From: a virus
Length of the DNA: 29,371 nt
IMG/VR virus record: IMGVR_UViG_3300042288_000232
Span: 1 to 29,371 of that record
Strand: one strand, 5' to 3'
Shown here: positions 13,640-21,443 of the stretch, piece by piece
How the letters are laid out: each line of letters begins with the position of its first letter
How positions within the stretch are numbered: the stretch's first letter is position 1
Notes under the pieces: model-generated
What the model saw: only the letters and a program-made list of their open reading frames with translations
The model's database searches: none
Told to the model about the DNA's origin: nothing
Program-made: the position numbers and the translations under genes

Positions 13640-16183
13640 TTAGTTTCCTTCTAAAAGTGCCACACGGGCGGTTAGGGATGTGATGAGGGCTTGCTGTTCT
13701 TGGATGGCTGCGGTCAGCGTGGCGACCAGGAAACTGGTGTCGATGCCTTGATATTGTGGGTTGCCTTCAGCATCCACAGCGTCTTTCTCGCCAGACACTG
13801 CTTGAGGACACACTTCAGCCAACTCGTGAGCAATGAAGCCTTCACCGTCAGAACCATCTACATTCCACTTGTATGTGCAAGGCTTGAGCAATGCCACCTT
13901 AGCCAAAGCCCCTGTCATGGGTGTGATGGTGTTCTTCAGGCGGTAGTCGGAGGAAGTTACATAGCTTGTAGATGATCCACTTGTATCGATAGTGCCAACA
14001 GTTCCGTTGCCATTGGTAAATGAAATAACACCTTGGTAAGTAGTCGTTATTGTGTTTGCCAAAGCAATACGGCCACCGGGTCCACTATTTCCAATCAAAG
14101 TCCCTGCAACGGATGAGGAGGGGCTACTCGTCGCCCCCACCAGCAAATCCCCCCCGCTGGTGATACGGGCGCGTTCGGTGGTTCCACCGTTTCTGAAAAT
14201 AAGGCTTTTACTTCCAAGGTTGCCTCTGTCTGCCGTGATGTAAAGCGTTCCATCAACATCGGCAAGTTCGGAATATCCGTTAGAACCACTATCCAAACGA
14301 AGCCCAGCGCCGCCTGCCAAATACGCATGCAGACGCGCCTGTGGACTCGTCGTCCCCACCCCCAAATTCCCACTCGCATCCAGCGTCATCGCCTGCGTGA
14401 AGGTGATAGCGTTTCCTGCTGTGCCGGAGCCTGCGGTGTGCCAAGAGTGAACGCCGTTTAATTGCTGATACCTAGACGCAGCGTTGCTTGTTACATACTT
14501 CCATGTATCGGTTGCGGAGTAGTAAGCGTTAGCGTTAAAGGTTGTAAAACCGTAGTTGACAGTTTCAGTAAATATAGACCCGCCGCGACCAGAGCCGACA
14601 TTAAGTCCAGTGCCTTCCACCCAAGCACTCGGCGTCACCCCAAGGCCGAGGTTGCCGGAGGTATCCAAAACTAATCTAGTAACACCGTTGGTACTGTCAC
14701 GAACAATAAATGAACCAACTGGGCCAAGACCTGCCGCAGCGCCGACAGTACCTATATTCCAACTGTACCCGCCGGTGCTGGTGTTTACGATATTTACTAG
14801 CGTTGAACCGTTGGCGCTTGATTGAACCGCTAAAGGCTGACTAGGCGAACTCGTCCCAATCCCCAGGTTGCCGGAGGAGTCGAGGGTTGCCGAAAGACCT
14901 GCGGATGTCCCAAAAGAAAGCGTACTGCCGCGAATGCCAAATGGCACAACAGAAGAACGAGCGTCATTAAGCGCATCAATACCAACGCCGCCAACGACCG
15001 TGCCAAAAATTGCATCAGTCGTCCTAAATTCTGCATTCGCATTAGTTTGAACTTTTACAACCAGTTTGCTTGAAATTGAACTCGTCCCAATCCCCAGCCC
15101 TGTGCTGGTGAGGCGCATTTGTTCGGAAGCACCAAGCCAAATGTGCTCACCTGTTGAGGTAATTAAATACCTGTCCTTAGCCGCCCCTGTGTCGTAAATA
15201 AAGAACTGTTGCGATTGAGCCGACTGACCGAATTGAAAGCCGGATGCGCCAGCGCCGTTATTGGTTAAGGTGATTTGCGTGTTACCAACCCCAGAAGGTC
15301 GGGAAATCTCAAGAACCCCACCCCCAACGCCAAGCGTGGTGCCGTTAAACGTCAGCGCACTACCGCTTGTCGCCGCCTTGGAGCCGTTGAGGTACAGGAC
15401 TCCGTTGGCAGTGCCACCAGAAAGTGTGACAGTAGAACTGGCAGATAGCGTAGTAAATGCACCTGTAGAAGCTGAATTAGCACCAATGGCAGTACCATCA
15501 ATAGCACCACTATCAATGTCAACTTTAGATATATCAACTTCGCCTGTGCCATTAGGAGTAAGGGCAATATTACCGTTAGCACCATCATAAATACGAATAA
15601 CACCAGAGTTAGTACCTGCATTCGTATTGAATATCAGATCACCTGTGCCATTCGTTGTTACAGTAACATCTGTGTTACTATCTCCAACTTGTATGGTATC
15701 GGCAGTTAATATGACATCACCTGTACCATTGGGCACAAGGCTTATATTACCGTTCGTATCGGTTGAAGATATCGTATTACCATTGATATTGATGTTATCA
15801 ATCTGGGCTTCTGTAACAGCTGAGTTAGTTCCCAGTGTAACACCATCAATTGTACCTGCATTGATATCTGCAGTATCAGCTACAAGTGCATCAATGTTAG
15901 CTGTACCATCAATATACAAATCTTTAAACTCAAAGCTGGAACTGCCTAAATCAACTGTATTATCAGTCTTAGGTGTAATAGCTCCAGTGCTTATGACAAG
16001 ATCTTGTGCAGGACCTATCTTGGTAATGGGTGCACCATTAGCTGCTGTACCATCGTGCGTATGTCCCGTACTTGCATGGAATGCAGCTACAAGTGCATCA
16101 AATTCACCGTCTAAATCTGCAGCATTAATAACATTACCTGTGGCAATATTATTACTGGTATCATTACGTGTATAGCCTGCCAT
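13640..16183 (-). CDS. Tail fibre with C-terminal S74 self-cleaving chaperone domain, 847 aa
   Basis: The N-terminus MAGYTRNDTSNNIATGNVIN and following AADLDGEFDALVAAFHASTGHTHDG region are the conserved virion-attachment part. Next comes a beta-rich shaft with repeated NGTGDV/NGTGEV elements. From about residue 250 onward there is a GC-rich module with repeated SGNLGIGTSSP-type units. Residues about 744-847 are the intramolecular chaperone (peptidase S74): SSDYRLKNTI, then GFIAHELAEV, and a C-terminal coiled coil (IQEQQALITSLTARVALLE). In this family a serine with a lysine five residues on (here S745 and K750) performs autocleavage after the trimer has folded. The mature fibre would bind the host surface. 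The composition break indicates module exchange. Confidence 0.9.
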   Translation of the reverse strand: MAGYTRNDTSNNIATGNVINAADLDGEFDALVAAFHASTGHTHDGTAANGAPITKIGPAQDLVISTGAITPKTDNTVDLGSSSFEFKDLYIDGTANIDALVADTADINAGTIDGVTLGTNSAVTEAQIDNININGNTISSTDTNGNISLVPNGTGDVILTADTIQVGDSNTDVTVTTNGTGDLIFNTNAGTNSGVIRIYDGANGNIALTPNGTGEVDISKVDIDSGAIDGTAIGANSASTGAFTTLSASSTVTLSGGTANGVLYLNGSKAATSGSALTFNGTTLGVGGGVLEISRPSGVGNTQITLTNNGAGASGFQFGQSAQSQQFFIYDTGAAKDRYLITSTGEHIWLGASEQMRLTSTGLGIGTSSISSKLVVKVQTNANAEFRTTDAIFGTVVGGVGIDALNDARSSVVPFGIRGSTLSFGTSAGLSATLDSSGNLGIGTSSPSQPLAVQSSANGSTLVNIVNTSTGGYSWNIGTVGAAAGLGPVGSFIVRDSTNGVTRLVLDTSGNLGLGVTPSAWVEGTGLNVGSGRGGSIFTETVNYGFTTFNANAYYSATDTWKYVTSNAASRYQQLNGVHSWHTAGSGTAGNAITFTQAMTLDASGNLGVGTTSPQARLHAYLAGGAGLRLDSGSNGYSELADVDGTLYITADRGNLGSKSLIFRNGGTTERARITSGGDLLVGATSSPSSSVAGTLIGNSGPGGRIALANTITTTYQGVISFTNGNGTVGTIDTSGSSTSYVTSSDYRLKNTITPMTGALAKVALLKPCTYKWNVDGSDGEGFIAHELAEVCPQAVSGEKDAVDAEGNPQYQGIDTSFLVATLTAAIQEQQALITSLTARVALLEGN
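14847..15097 (-). repeat. Exact 20-nt direct repeat pair in fibre gene
   Basis: GAACTCGTCCCAATCCCCAG occurs at 14847-14866 and again at 15078-15097, exactly 231 bp (77 codons) apart. Each copy encodes the start of a G(L/I)GTSS-type shaft unit. Recombination between them would delete 77 residues in frame. Confidence 0.85.
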
Positions 16184-16196
16184 TTAAGTGTACCTC

Positions 16197-18173
16197 TTAT
16201 CTTCGGTCAAAAGATGAATACTCTAGTACTGCTGCGTCGAGTGAAAACGGGGGGTCTGTGCCTATAGATTCAAATTGCAAAGAGACAGTAAATCCAGATC
16301 CTATAGTCTGTGTCGTAAATACTTTCTTTAATTTACTTCCAAATACAGATGTTCCGTATGTAGCTGTTACTGCACCATAGATAGCAACTGCACCTGCCAC
16401 ATTAGTTAGATTGATGTTCTCTGGTTGTATGATATTTTCTTCATCAAAATCAAACATCAAGTTCACTGAAATAGATACACCACCTTGTGGATCAATGTAT
16501 AGTTTTAATTTATAAATTGATTTACGTAAACTAGGATCAGTGATAGGAACATAAGGTGTATAAAAGTAAGCTGTTATATCACCGCCATCAAAAGAGTTAC
16601 CACTTTCCATCTTGTATACGTAGCCCGTATCATTGGAAAATATAATAGTCTCTGCTTTATTACGATAGTTATAATCAGCTAAGTAAACTTTAATGCCACG
16701 TAATTCAGCCCAAGATACAGCGACATTGTTATCAACTTCGGTCTGTACACCTAAGATGCCTACTGCATTTTCTGTAGATACATTAGTGTTGTACCCGAAT
16801 ATTCTATACTGTGACTTACTCTTAATAACTACAGATGCAAATGAAGTTGAAGTAGAGATCATATTAGTGACCTCTTTCTGTATAACTTTAGATACAACTG
16901 CTAATCCAAAATCTCCTACACGATCTGTAGCACTCAATAACCTGATACCATCTGGTCCAAGGAAAATAATGTCACTTCCATATTCTTGAATCGTATCAGT
17001 ATCAATACAGCCTACATTCTCAGTGATAGGCTGCAGCACAAAGTCTGCAAGTGTATTGCCTACAAGCCTTGTTATCTTACGTTGACTAAAGATAATAAGC
17101 TGTTCACGGAATACAATTAAACCTGTAATAGCACTTCCTACCGATATAATCCCTGCCCCATTAGCAGGTGTATAATCATTATCTGTATAGGGGGCAGTGA
17201 ATATAAGCTTATCCCCCTTAGCTAAGAACAGATGATTCTTAAAGAAGACTACATGTTCCGCACCAAAGGCATCTGCAGTTGCATTATTCTGTACTGTAAA
17301 CGTCGTACCATCCCATGTCATGGGTGGATTCTGACCATCTACAATACATATTTTCTCTGTTGTAGCAATACGATACTTAGCATGTCTGGCTCTAGAACTA
17401 TCGATTAAAGCTGCAGTTAGCCATGTAATTGCTGCATTGTCAGATGGGCTAGATGCAAGTGAAGGATTAATTGCTAAAGTAGCACCACCTGATGATACCG
17501 TTGCATCTGCAGTAACTGTGTATACTTTCTCTACACCTGCAATCGTAAATGTATCACCAGCTTGTGGTACTGAAGTTAACCCATCGACAACTAAACTAGA
17601 GCCAGTTTGACCCGCACCATTAACTAGTGTAGTGCCGTAGCTTGGGACATTGATCTGTGTCCACGATGTACCCGTTGAATAATATATATTACTATTCTTA
17701 GCTGCAATGACTTTATTTTCCCATGCAGCAATGCCATGAATTGTACCTGTAGTAGTTGTAAATGTAACTGCAGCTAAATCAGCAGGGCTAGAAGCAAGGC
17801 TAGAAGTCAGTGTCAGTGTAGCTCTTTTATTAGTAGAGTCATATGAGACACCTGCAGTTGCAATTGTATATGTACCTGTAACACCTGCAATCGTTAGTTG
17901 ATGTCCATCCGAAGGTGCTTTGTATATATTACCGACAACTAATGTCGTACCTGTTTGACCTGATCCATGTACTTTAACTGCTGCATAAGAGGGGACTAAG
18001 GTACTTGAATACTTTTCATAGCCTAATATACGTTGATACCCGCCTTCTACAGAGGGTTCAAAGTTACGTAATACACGAGCTGAGCCTGGGAGTTTAATAC
18101 CCTGTTGTAGTGGGGATAGATTAGTAACTAACCCACCTGCAAACTCAAAGGGATATGTAGCCCAACGATCCAT
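16197..18173 (-). CDS. Tail nozzle / stabilisation protein (P22 gp10-like, T7 gp12-like), 658 aa
   Basis: The start MDRWATYPFEFAGGLVTNLS, followed by PLQQGIKLPGSARVLRNFEP and GGYQRILGYEKY, is typical of podovirus nozzle proteins. These close the tail tube below the adaptor and have a beta-propeller core. Propeller-like blades follow (GIAAWENKVIAAKNSNIYYS, VVFFKNHLFLAKGDKLIFT, ITGLIVFREQLIIFSQRK). Two related roughly 70-residue beta domains, at about 67-138 and 182-250, interrupt the propeller. Its ATG overlaps the adaptor stop (ATGA). It is expected in six copies at the tail tip. Assignment combines the N-terminal signature with the neighbouring adaptor gene. Confidence 0.82.
   Translation of the reverse strand: MDRWATYPFEFAGGLVTNLSPLQQGIKLPGSARVLRNFEPSVEGGYQRILGYEKYSSTLVPSYAAVKVHGSGQTGTTLVVGNIYKAPSDGHQLTIAGVTGTYTIATAGVSYDSTNKRATLTLTSSLASSPADLAAVTFTTTTGTIHGIAAWENKVIAAKNSNIYYSTGTSWTQINVPSYGTTLVNGAGQTGSSLVVDGLTSVPQAGDTFTIAGVEKVYTVTADATVSSGGATLAINPSLASSPSDNAAITWLTAALIDSSRARHAKYRIATTEKICIVDGQNPPMTWDGTTFTVQNNATADAFGAEHVVFFKNHLFLAKGDKLIFTAPYTDNDYTPANGAGIISVGSAITGLIVFREQLIIFSQRKITRLVGNTLADFVLQPITENVGCIDTDTIQEYGSDIIFLGPDGIRLLSATDRVGDFGLAVVSKVIQKEVTNMISTSTSFASVVIKSKSQYRIFGYNTNVSTENAVGILGVQTEVDNNVAVSWAELRGIKVYLADYNYRNKAETIIFSNDTGYVYKMESGNSFDGGDITAYFYTPYVPITDPSLRKSIYKLKLYIDPQGGVSISVNLMFDFDEENIIQPENINLTNVAGAVAIYGAVTATYGTSVFGSKLKKVFTTQTIGSGFTVSLQFESIGTDPPFSLDAAVLEYSSFDRR
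17424..17975 (-). repeat. Duplicated beta domain inside the nozzle gene
   Basis: Residues about 67-138 and 182-250 share the same order of motifs. GSGQTGTTLVV pairs with GAGQTGSSLVV, HQLTIAGVTGTYTI with DTFTIAGVEKVYTV, and SLASSPADLAAVTF with SLASSPSDNAAITW. The offset is 116 residues. The copies are clearly diverged, so the duplication is not recent. Confidence 0.8.
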
Positions 18174-18898
18174 CAGGAAGCCAGCCTTGGACCTGCTACA
18201 TATCTGCGCTGCTGCTGTATCATTTTGCTACGAACATAATCATAGCGATTGATACAAATAACCCGCATATTTTTAATGCCCTGCTCAAACTTCTGCTTAG
18301 ATAGTGTGGCAGCTTGTTCATTACTTCTAAACATGTAAGTGTAATACATACCACCTTCAATGATTACATGTTTAAATGTTTCAGGTATATCTGGCACATC
18401 ATCATAATTTACAAGATCTACTGCATTCTTATAATACTCGTACACTAATGTATAAGCTTTATCTGGACATGACACTAGACCAAATTCTAAACCAGGAGCA
18501 CGAAATACATAAGTAGGAAGATCACGCACACTAGTATCACTAGTATATTCTTGATCTACATACTGCTCCAAGTATTCTTCATAGGACATGATCTTAAGCT
18601 TTGAAGTATCATTATCCAGGGTACTATCTTCTTTAATCCTGAAGCTATCAAAATCAATAGTCTTTGCATCATTGGGGTAAGCATAACGTGTTTCACCTGC
18701 AGTCAATATAATCTCATCTCTGCAGTGATTAAAAGGCCATTCAAACTCTTCTTGGTTAATATCTTGTATGGCATCATTAATTGCATCTTTAGCATGAGAG
18801 TAAAACCCTTTAGCTGATGCAAAGTTAGATGAAGTAAGTTCAACTTCATTAAACCTACGATTAATTGTATTAACTAAATCTAGATAGTTATATGCCAT
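18173..18898 (-). CDS. Head-to-tail adaptor protein (SU10/P22 gp4-like), 241 aa
   Basis: The N-terminus MAYNYLDLVNTINRRFNEVE, followed by a helix with KDAINDAIQDINQEEFEWPF, is characteristic of podovirus adaptor proteins. These form a dodecameric ring under the portal and connect it to the nozzle. The middle is beta-rich (EIILTAGETRYAYPNDAKTI). The C-terminal third is helical (VIIEGGMYYTYMFRSNEQAA, then a basic RRYVAGPRLAS tail suited to insertion between portal subunits). Start and stop overlap the neighbours by one base at each end, so it is translated in a chain with the fibre-tail adaptor-like gene and the nozzle. Confidence 0.8.
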   Translation of the reverse strand: MAYNYLDLVNTINRRFNEVELTSSNFASAKGFYSHAKDAINDAIQDINQEEFEWPFNHCRDEIILTAGETRYAYPNDAKTIDFDSFRIKEDSTLDNDTSKLKIMSYEEYLEQYVDQEYTSDTSVRDLPTYVFRAPGLEFGLVSCPDKAYTLVYEYYKNAVDLVNYDDVPDIPETFKHVIIEGGMYYTYMFRSNEQAATLSKQKFEQGIKNMRVICINRYDYVRSKMIQQQRRYVAGPRLAS

Positions 18899-19215
18899 TA
18901 CTGCTCCCTAATACGCAATCTAACAGAGCGTTCAGCAGTGCTACCTGTATTATCCGTAATACTACAAAAGAAAGTATATTCTTTATTCAATGTACCTGAG
19001 CCTAGATTAATCGTAGCTACTGTGCTTGTATTAGTCTGTGATATATTTTGAATACCATCTACAGTAGCACCCGCAGCTATCGTAGTTTTAGCTGTACTTG
19101 AAGTGCTTACAGACCATGTGACTGTTGAGATTGTTGCACCACCTAAGAATCTAGACCAGTCGATACTGTAGTCTAGAATCTCATTAGGATCTTTGCTAGG
19201 CCAACTATATGCCAC
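18898..19215 (-). CDS. Fibre-tail adaptor-like beta protein, 105 aa
   Basis: The N-terminus reads YSWPSKDPNEILDYSIDWSR. It is followed by a single immunoglobulin-like beta domain (TISTVTWSVSTSSTAKTTIA ... TVATINLGSGTLNKEYTFFC ... SITDNTGSTAERSVRLRI). The WPxKDPxExLDYxIDW opening is shared by small phage proteins that are described, from memory, as fibre-tail adaptor proteins. It is placed between the repeat protein and the ring adaptor, with one-base overlaps on both sides. It probably decorates the tail and anchors fibres. Which fibre it would hold (the S74 fibre or the 22-residue-repeat protein) is not determined. Confidence 0.7.
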   Translation of the reverse strand: MAYSWPSKDPNEILDYSIDWSRFLGGATISTVTWSVSTSSTAKTTIAAGATVDGIQNISQTNTSTVATINLGSGTLNKEYTFFCSITDNTGSTAERSVRLRIREQ

Positions 19216-20186
19216 TATGCTACCCTCTCTTTTCGATCACCAGATGTACTACGTCTTTGTACAGTTACAGATGTCTTAGGATAATCTGTGATGTAAACAA
19301 TTCGTTTAGGACTTGCAGGTATTTTAATAGTTCTGTACGGGTTGTTAGAAAGCTCTACAGTTGTTGATTGAACTGCAGGTATGTAAACTAATCTATCTCT
19401 GCTATATAAATGTGCAACTGCTGCATAATCAAACTGTGTTGTCACTACAGTTACAGTACCCACTGAACCTGTAGCACTTAAACCATTAAATGTAGGCTGG
19501 GCATTTTCAAATATAGATACAGTGCCAACTGAGCCTGTAGCATTTACACCTGTTACAGATACAACTGCTTTAGCGAATACAGTTGTAGCACCAGCTTGAC
19601 CTAAAGCATTTACACCAGTAGGTATAACAGAAGCTTTAGCTACTACAGTTACAGTGCCTGCTGCATTTGTTGCACTTACACCTGTTACAGGTACTCTATT
19701 AACAGTTACTTGTGTAGGTGTCCCTATTGATCCAGTGGCTTCATTACCAGTAACACTTACGTTACTATCACCAGATATAGAAGCTGTTGTTACTTGAGCA
19801 GTAGCAACTACACCTATGGCATTAACAGTAGCGTCTGCTGCAACAGTAGGCGCACTATTTGCACCGGAGGCTGATACCCCTGTAACAGTATGACGTAGAC
19901 CTAGACTAAAATTTAAACTATCATTAACAGCACCTGTGGCTGATACACCTGTAACAGCTACATTGCTATCGCCACTTATTTGTCCAGGCCCTATGAGACC
20001 AACTGCACCTGTAGCTACAACGCCAATAACTACATGACTAGCGTCTGCTTCAATTACTACACCACTATCTGTGGTACAAGTACCCTGTACCCCATCCGGT
20101 ACTATAGATACATTAGAAACATCGTAATAAACACTACCATACGTTCCTATGCCATAGATAGCACCAGAACGGGTAGATGTAGGCAT
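19215..20186 (-). CDS. Virion protein with 22-residue beta repeats, 323 aa
   Basis: Residues about 1-48 form a small N-terminal region (MPTSTRSGAIYGIGTYGSVY). Residues about 50-248 consist of nine repeats with the core V-T-G-V-x-A-T-G-x-V-G-T-V. The C-terminal 75 residues are a distinct domain (YSRDRLVYIPAVQSTTVELS, then SPKRIVYITDYPKTSVTVQR). The repeat glycines fall at 55, 80, 103, 125, 147, 169, 191, 213 and 235. Spacing settles at 22 residues, which suggests two short strands per unit, as in fibre shafts or beta-solenoids. The protein is probably a tail or head fibre, given its place between small virion proteins and the adaptor. No receptor-binding motif is visible. Confidence 0.72.
   Translation of the reverse strand: MPTSTRSGAIYGIGTYGSVYYDVSNVSIVPDGVQGTCTTDSGVVIEADASHVVIGVVATGAVGLIGPGQISGDSNVAVTGVSATGAVNDSLNFSLGLRHTVTGVSASGANSAPTVAADATVNAIGVVATAQVTTASISGDSNVSVTGNEATGSIGTPTQVTVNRVPVTGVSATNAAGTVTVVAKASVIPTGVNALGQAGATTVFAKAVVSVTGVNATGSVGTVSIFENAQPTFNGLSATGSVGTVTVVTTQFDYAAVAHLYSRDRLVYIPAVQSTTVELSNNPYRTIKIPASPKRIVYITDYPKTSVTVQRRSTSGDRKERVA
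19443..20039 (-). repeat. Nine VTGVxATGxVG repeats
   Basis: Glycine of the VTG motif recurs at protein residues 55, 80, 103, 125, 147, 169, 191, 213 and 235, i.e. spacings 25, 23 and then six times 22. Two units also share a SGDSNVxVTG lead-in. DNA copies are similar but not identical. Confidence 0.85.
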
Positions 20187-20198
20187 AGCTACACCCTA

Positions 20199-20642
20199 CT
20201 AAGCAATACGGATAATGGCATTAGACGCATCTGCCGCTGGAAACTGAATAACAAAATCTCCGTTAGTGGAAGTTTTATCTCCACCAAAAGCAAGAGCACA
20301 TACGGCATTTGTAGTGCCAGACCCACCATCAGTCGTTGTGTTATAGATCAATGCACCATTTGCTGTAATCGTTGCAGAAGACCATGTAGTATCAGCAAAG
20401 TCACAAAAAGCAGTAGTACCACTGGTAGTAGGATCAATGTTAGTAAGTGCATTACCACCGGCAGTGTACCCAGTACCAGTGACTTCATTAGACGAGCTAT
20501 AGTCAGTCGTACTAGCACCCAACGTAGCACTTGATGTGTATAGGGCAATTTTGAATGTATCACCACTGGAGGCATTAAAATCATGTTTACCTTCCAGCAA
20601 TTCTTTTTTAAAGGAGGTACACATTGCTGTTGTGATAGCCAT
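20199..20642 (-). CDS. Virion structural protein, 147 aa
   Basis: The start reads MAITTAMCTSFKKELLEGKH. A beta-rich body follows, with TFKIALYTSSATLGASTTDY, NEVTGTGYTAGGNALT and FADTTWSSATITANGALIYN, and the protein ends FVIQFPAADASNAIIRIA. This pattern is widespread in phage structural operons and I recognise it as a common virion protein without an agreed name. It may be a decoration, head-closure or tail component. The ATG overlaps the stop of the 92-residue gene by one base (TAATG), and the 323-residue repeat gene starts 12 nt after its end. No active site is seen. Confidence 0.75.
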   Translation of the reverse strand: MAITTAMCTSFKKELLEGKHDFNASSGDTFKIALYTSSATLGASTTDYSSSNEVTGTGYTAGGNALTNIDPTTSGTTAFCDFADTTWSSATITANGALIYNTTTDGGSGTTNAVCALAFGGDKTSTNGDFVIQFPAADASNAIIRIA

Positions 20643-20920
20643 TACTTTATCCTTGCAATAAGATGTCTTTCATGGGATACAATTGCCTGTTGAATATAGT
20701 ATTCAATAATCTTTTGTATATTATTTTTGTAAGCTAATGCTTGATCACGTATGGGACCTTCTGTTTTGTCACCTACATGAATGATTTTATCTGCAGCTAG
20801 TTTAGCCCAATCAGTCACTGCTAAAGGACCATTGCTAGATGCAACGACATTAACTGCACCCGGAGAAAGATTTGCTGTAAATGTAAACATATAGAAAGGG
20901 GGCAATGCCTTGTTAGACAC
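20642..20920 (-). CDS. Hypothetical protein, 92 aa
   Basis: The longest form starts at a GTG at 20920 just after a GGGG run. An ATG at 20890 (11th codon, starting MFTFTANLSP) is a credible alternative, because the GTG lies inside a terminator-like hairpin. The body is an N-terminal beta segment (FTFTANLSPGAVNVVASSNG) followed by two helices (VTDWAKLAADKIIHVG, then KNNIQKIIEYYIQQAIVSHE) and a basic end (RHLIARIK). It overlaps the next gene by one base. A small structural or neck protein is likely from context. The family is not recognised. Confidence 0.6.
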   Translation of the reverse strand: MSNKALPPFYMFTFTANLSPGAVNVVASSNGPLAVTDWAKLAADKIIHVGDKTEGPIRDQALAYKNNIQKIIEYYIQQAIVSHERHLIARIK

Positions 20921-20926
20921 TGCCCC
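20899..20926 (-). terminator. Terminator-like hairpin after the capsid genes
   Basis: On the minus strand GGGGCAGTG (20926-20918) pairs with CATTGCCCC (20907-20899) around a 10-nt loop, followed by CTTTCTAT. One pair is G-U in the minus-strand RNA but would be a mismatch in the plus-strand RNA, so the structure favours late-operon transcripts. A partial terminator here would keep coat expression above that of the tail genes. The U-tract is weak. Confidence 0.45.
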
Positions 20927-20942
20927 TATAGTTAGTTAGCTA

Positions 20943-21428
20943 TTAAGCCAACTGATCACGATCTACGTCAACGGGACCTACACGATCTGCGATGTTGCAA
21001 AGTAGTGCCCAAACACGGACCTTACCTGCAGAAATAGCAGTCGTAGAAGTTGCGATCAATAGATCAATGGTATCTGCAGAACCACGAACAATGGGCTGAT
21101 ACGCTGCAGGTTGCGCTGCATAGCCAGTAGCTGAGCTATCTAGCACTGCACCATCAACAAATGCGTCTGCATCAGCACCAGTGATGCCTAGATCGACAGT
21201 AACATCACCAGTGATGGTTGAAGTGACTTCATAACCAGCAGCAATGACGAGTGTCTCTGCTGGAACGTCAATGATTTCAATCACATCAGCAGCTGCAAGA
21301 GCACTGCCTTTGGTGGTAGTAGCCACTGCAAAGTCGAGTGTAGCTTCGACCATGTAGGGCATATTACGAATAGAACGTGCAGGATGAGTACCTGCTTGGA
21401 TTCCTGGGGATACGTCAACGGTAGCCAT
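20943..21428 (-). CDS. Capsid decoration/auxiliary head protein candidate, 161 aa
   Basis: Lies immediately after the major coat gene with a strong GGAGGAA Shine-Dalgarno before the ATG at 21428. The N-terminus reads MATVDVSPGIQAGTHPARSI. The protein is beta-rich, with many Ala/Thr/Val (IEIIDVPAETLVIAAGYEVT, DVTVDLGITGADADAFVDGA) and no cysteine-rich or catalytic motif. Small, highly expressed beta proteins directly downstream of the coat are usually capsid decoration or head fibre proteins. The terminator-like hairpin after it places it in the same high-expression unit as the coat. The function is inferred from position. Confidence 0.65.
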   Translation of the reverse strand: MATVDVSPGIQAGTHPARSIRNMPYMVEATLDFAVATTTKGSALAAADVIEIIDVPAETLVIAAGYEVTSTITGDVTVDLGITGADADAFVDGAVLDSSATGYAAQPAAYQPIVRGSADTIDLLIATSTTAISAGKVRVWALLCNIADRVGPVDVDRDQLA

Positions 21429-21443
21429 TTATATTTCCTCCAA

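Larger units (their letters stand above)
13300..15430. other. GC-rich island covering distal fibre and companion gene
   Basis: Base composition changes sharply inside the fibre gene near 15430 and returns to the AT-rich norm after 13300. Hand counts of single 60-base lines give 58% and 63% GC at 14281-14400 against 37% at 17041-17100. Codons shift toward G/C at third positions. This marks a horizontally acquired fibre module. Confidence 0.75.
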
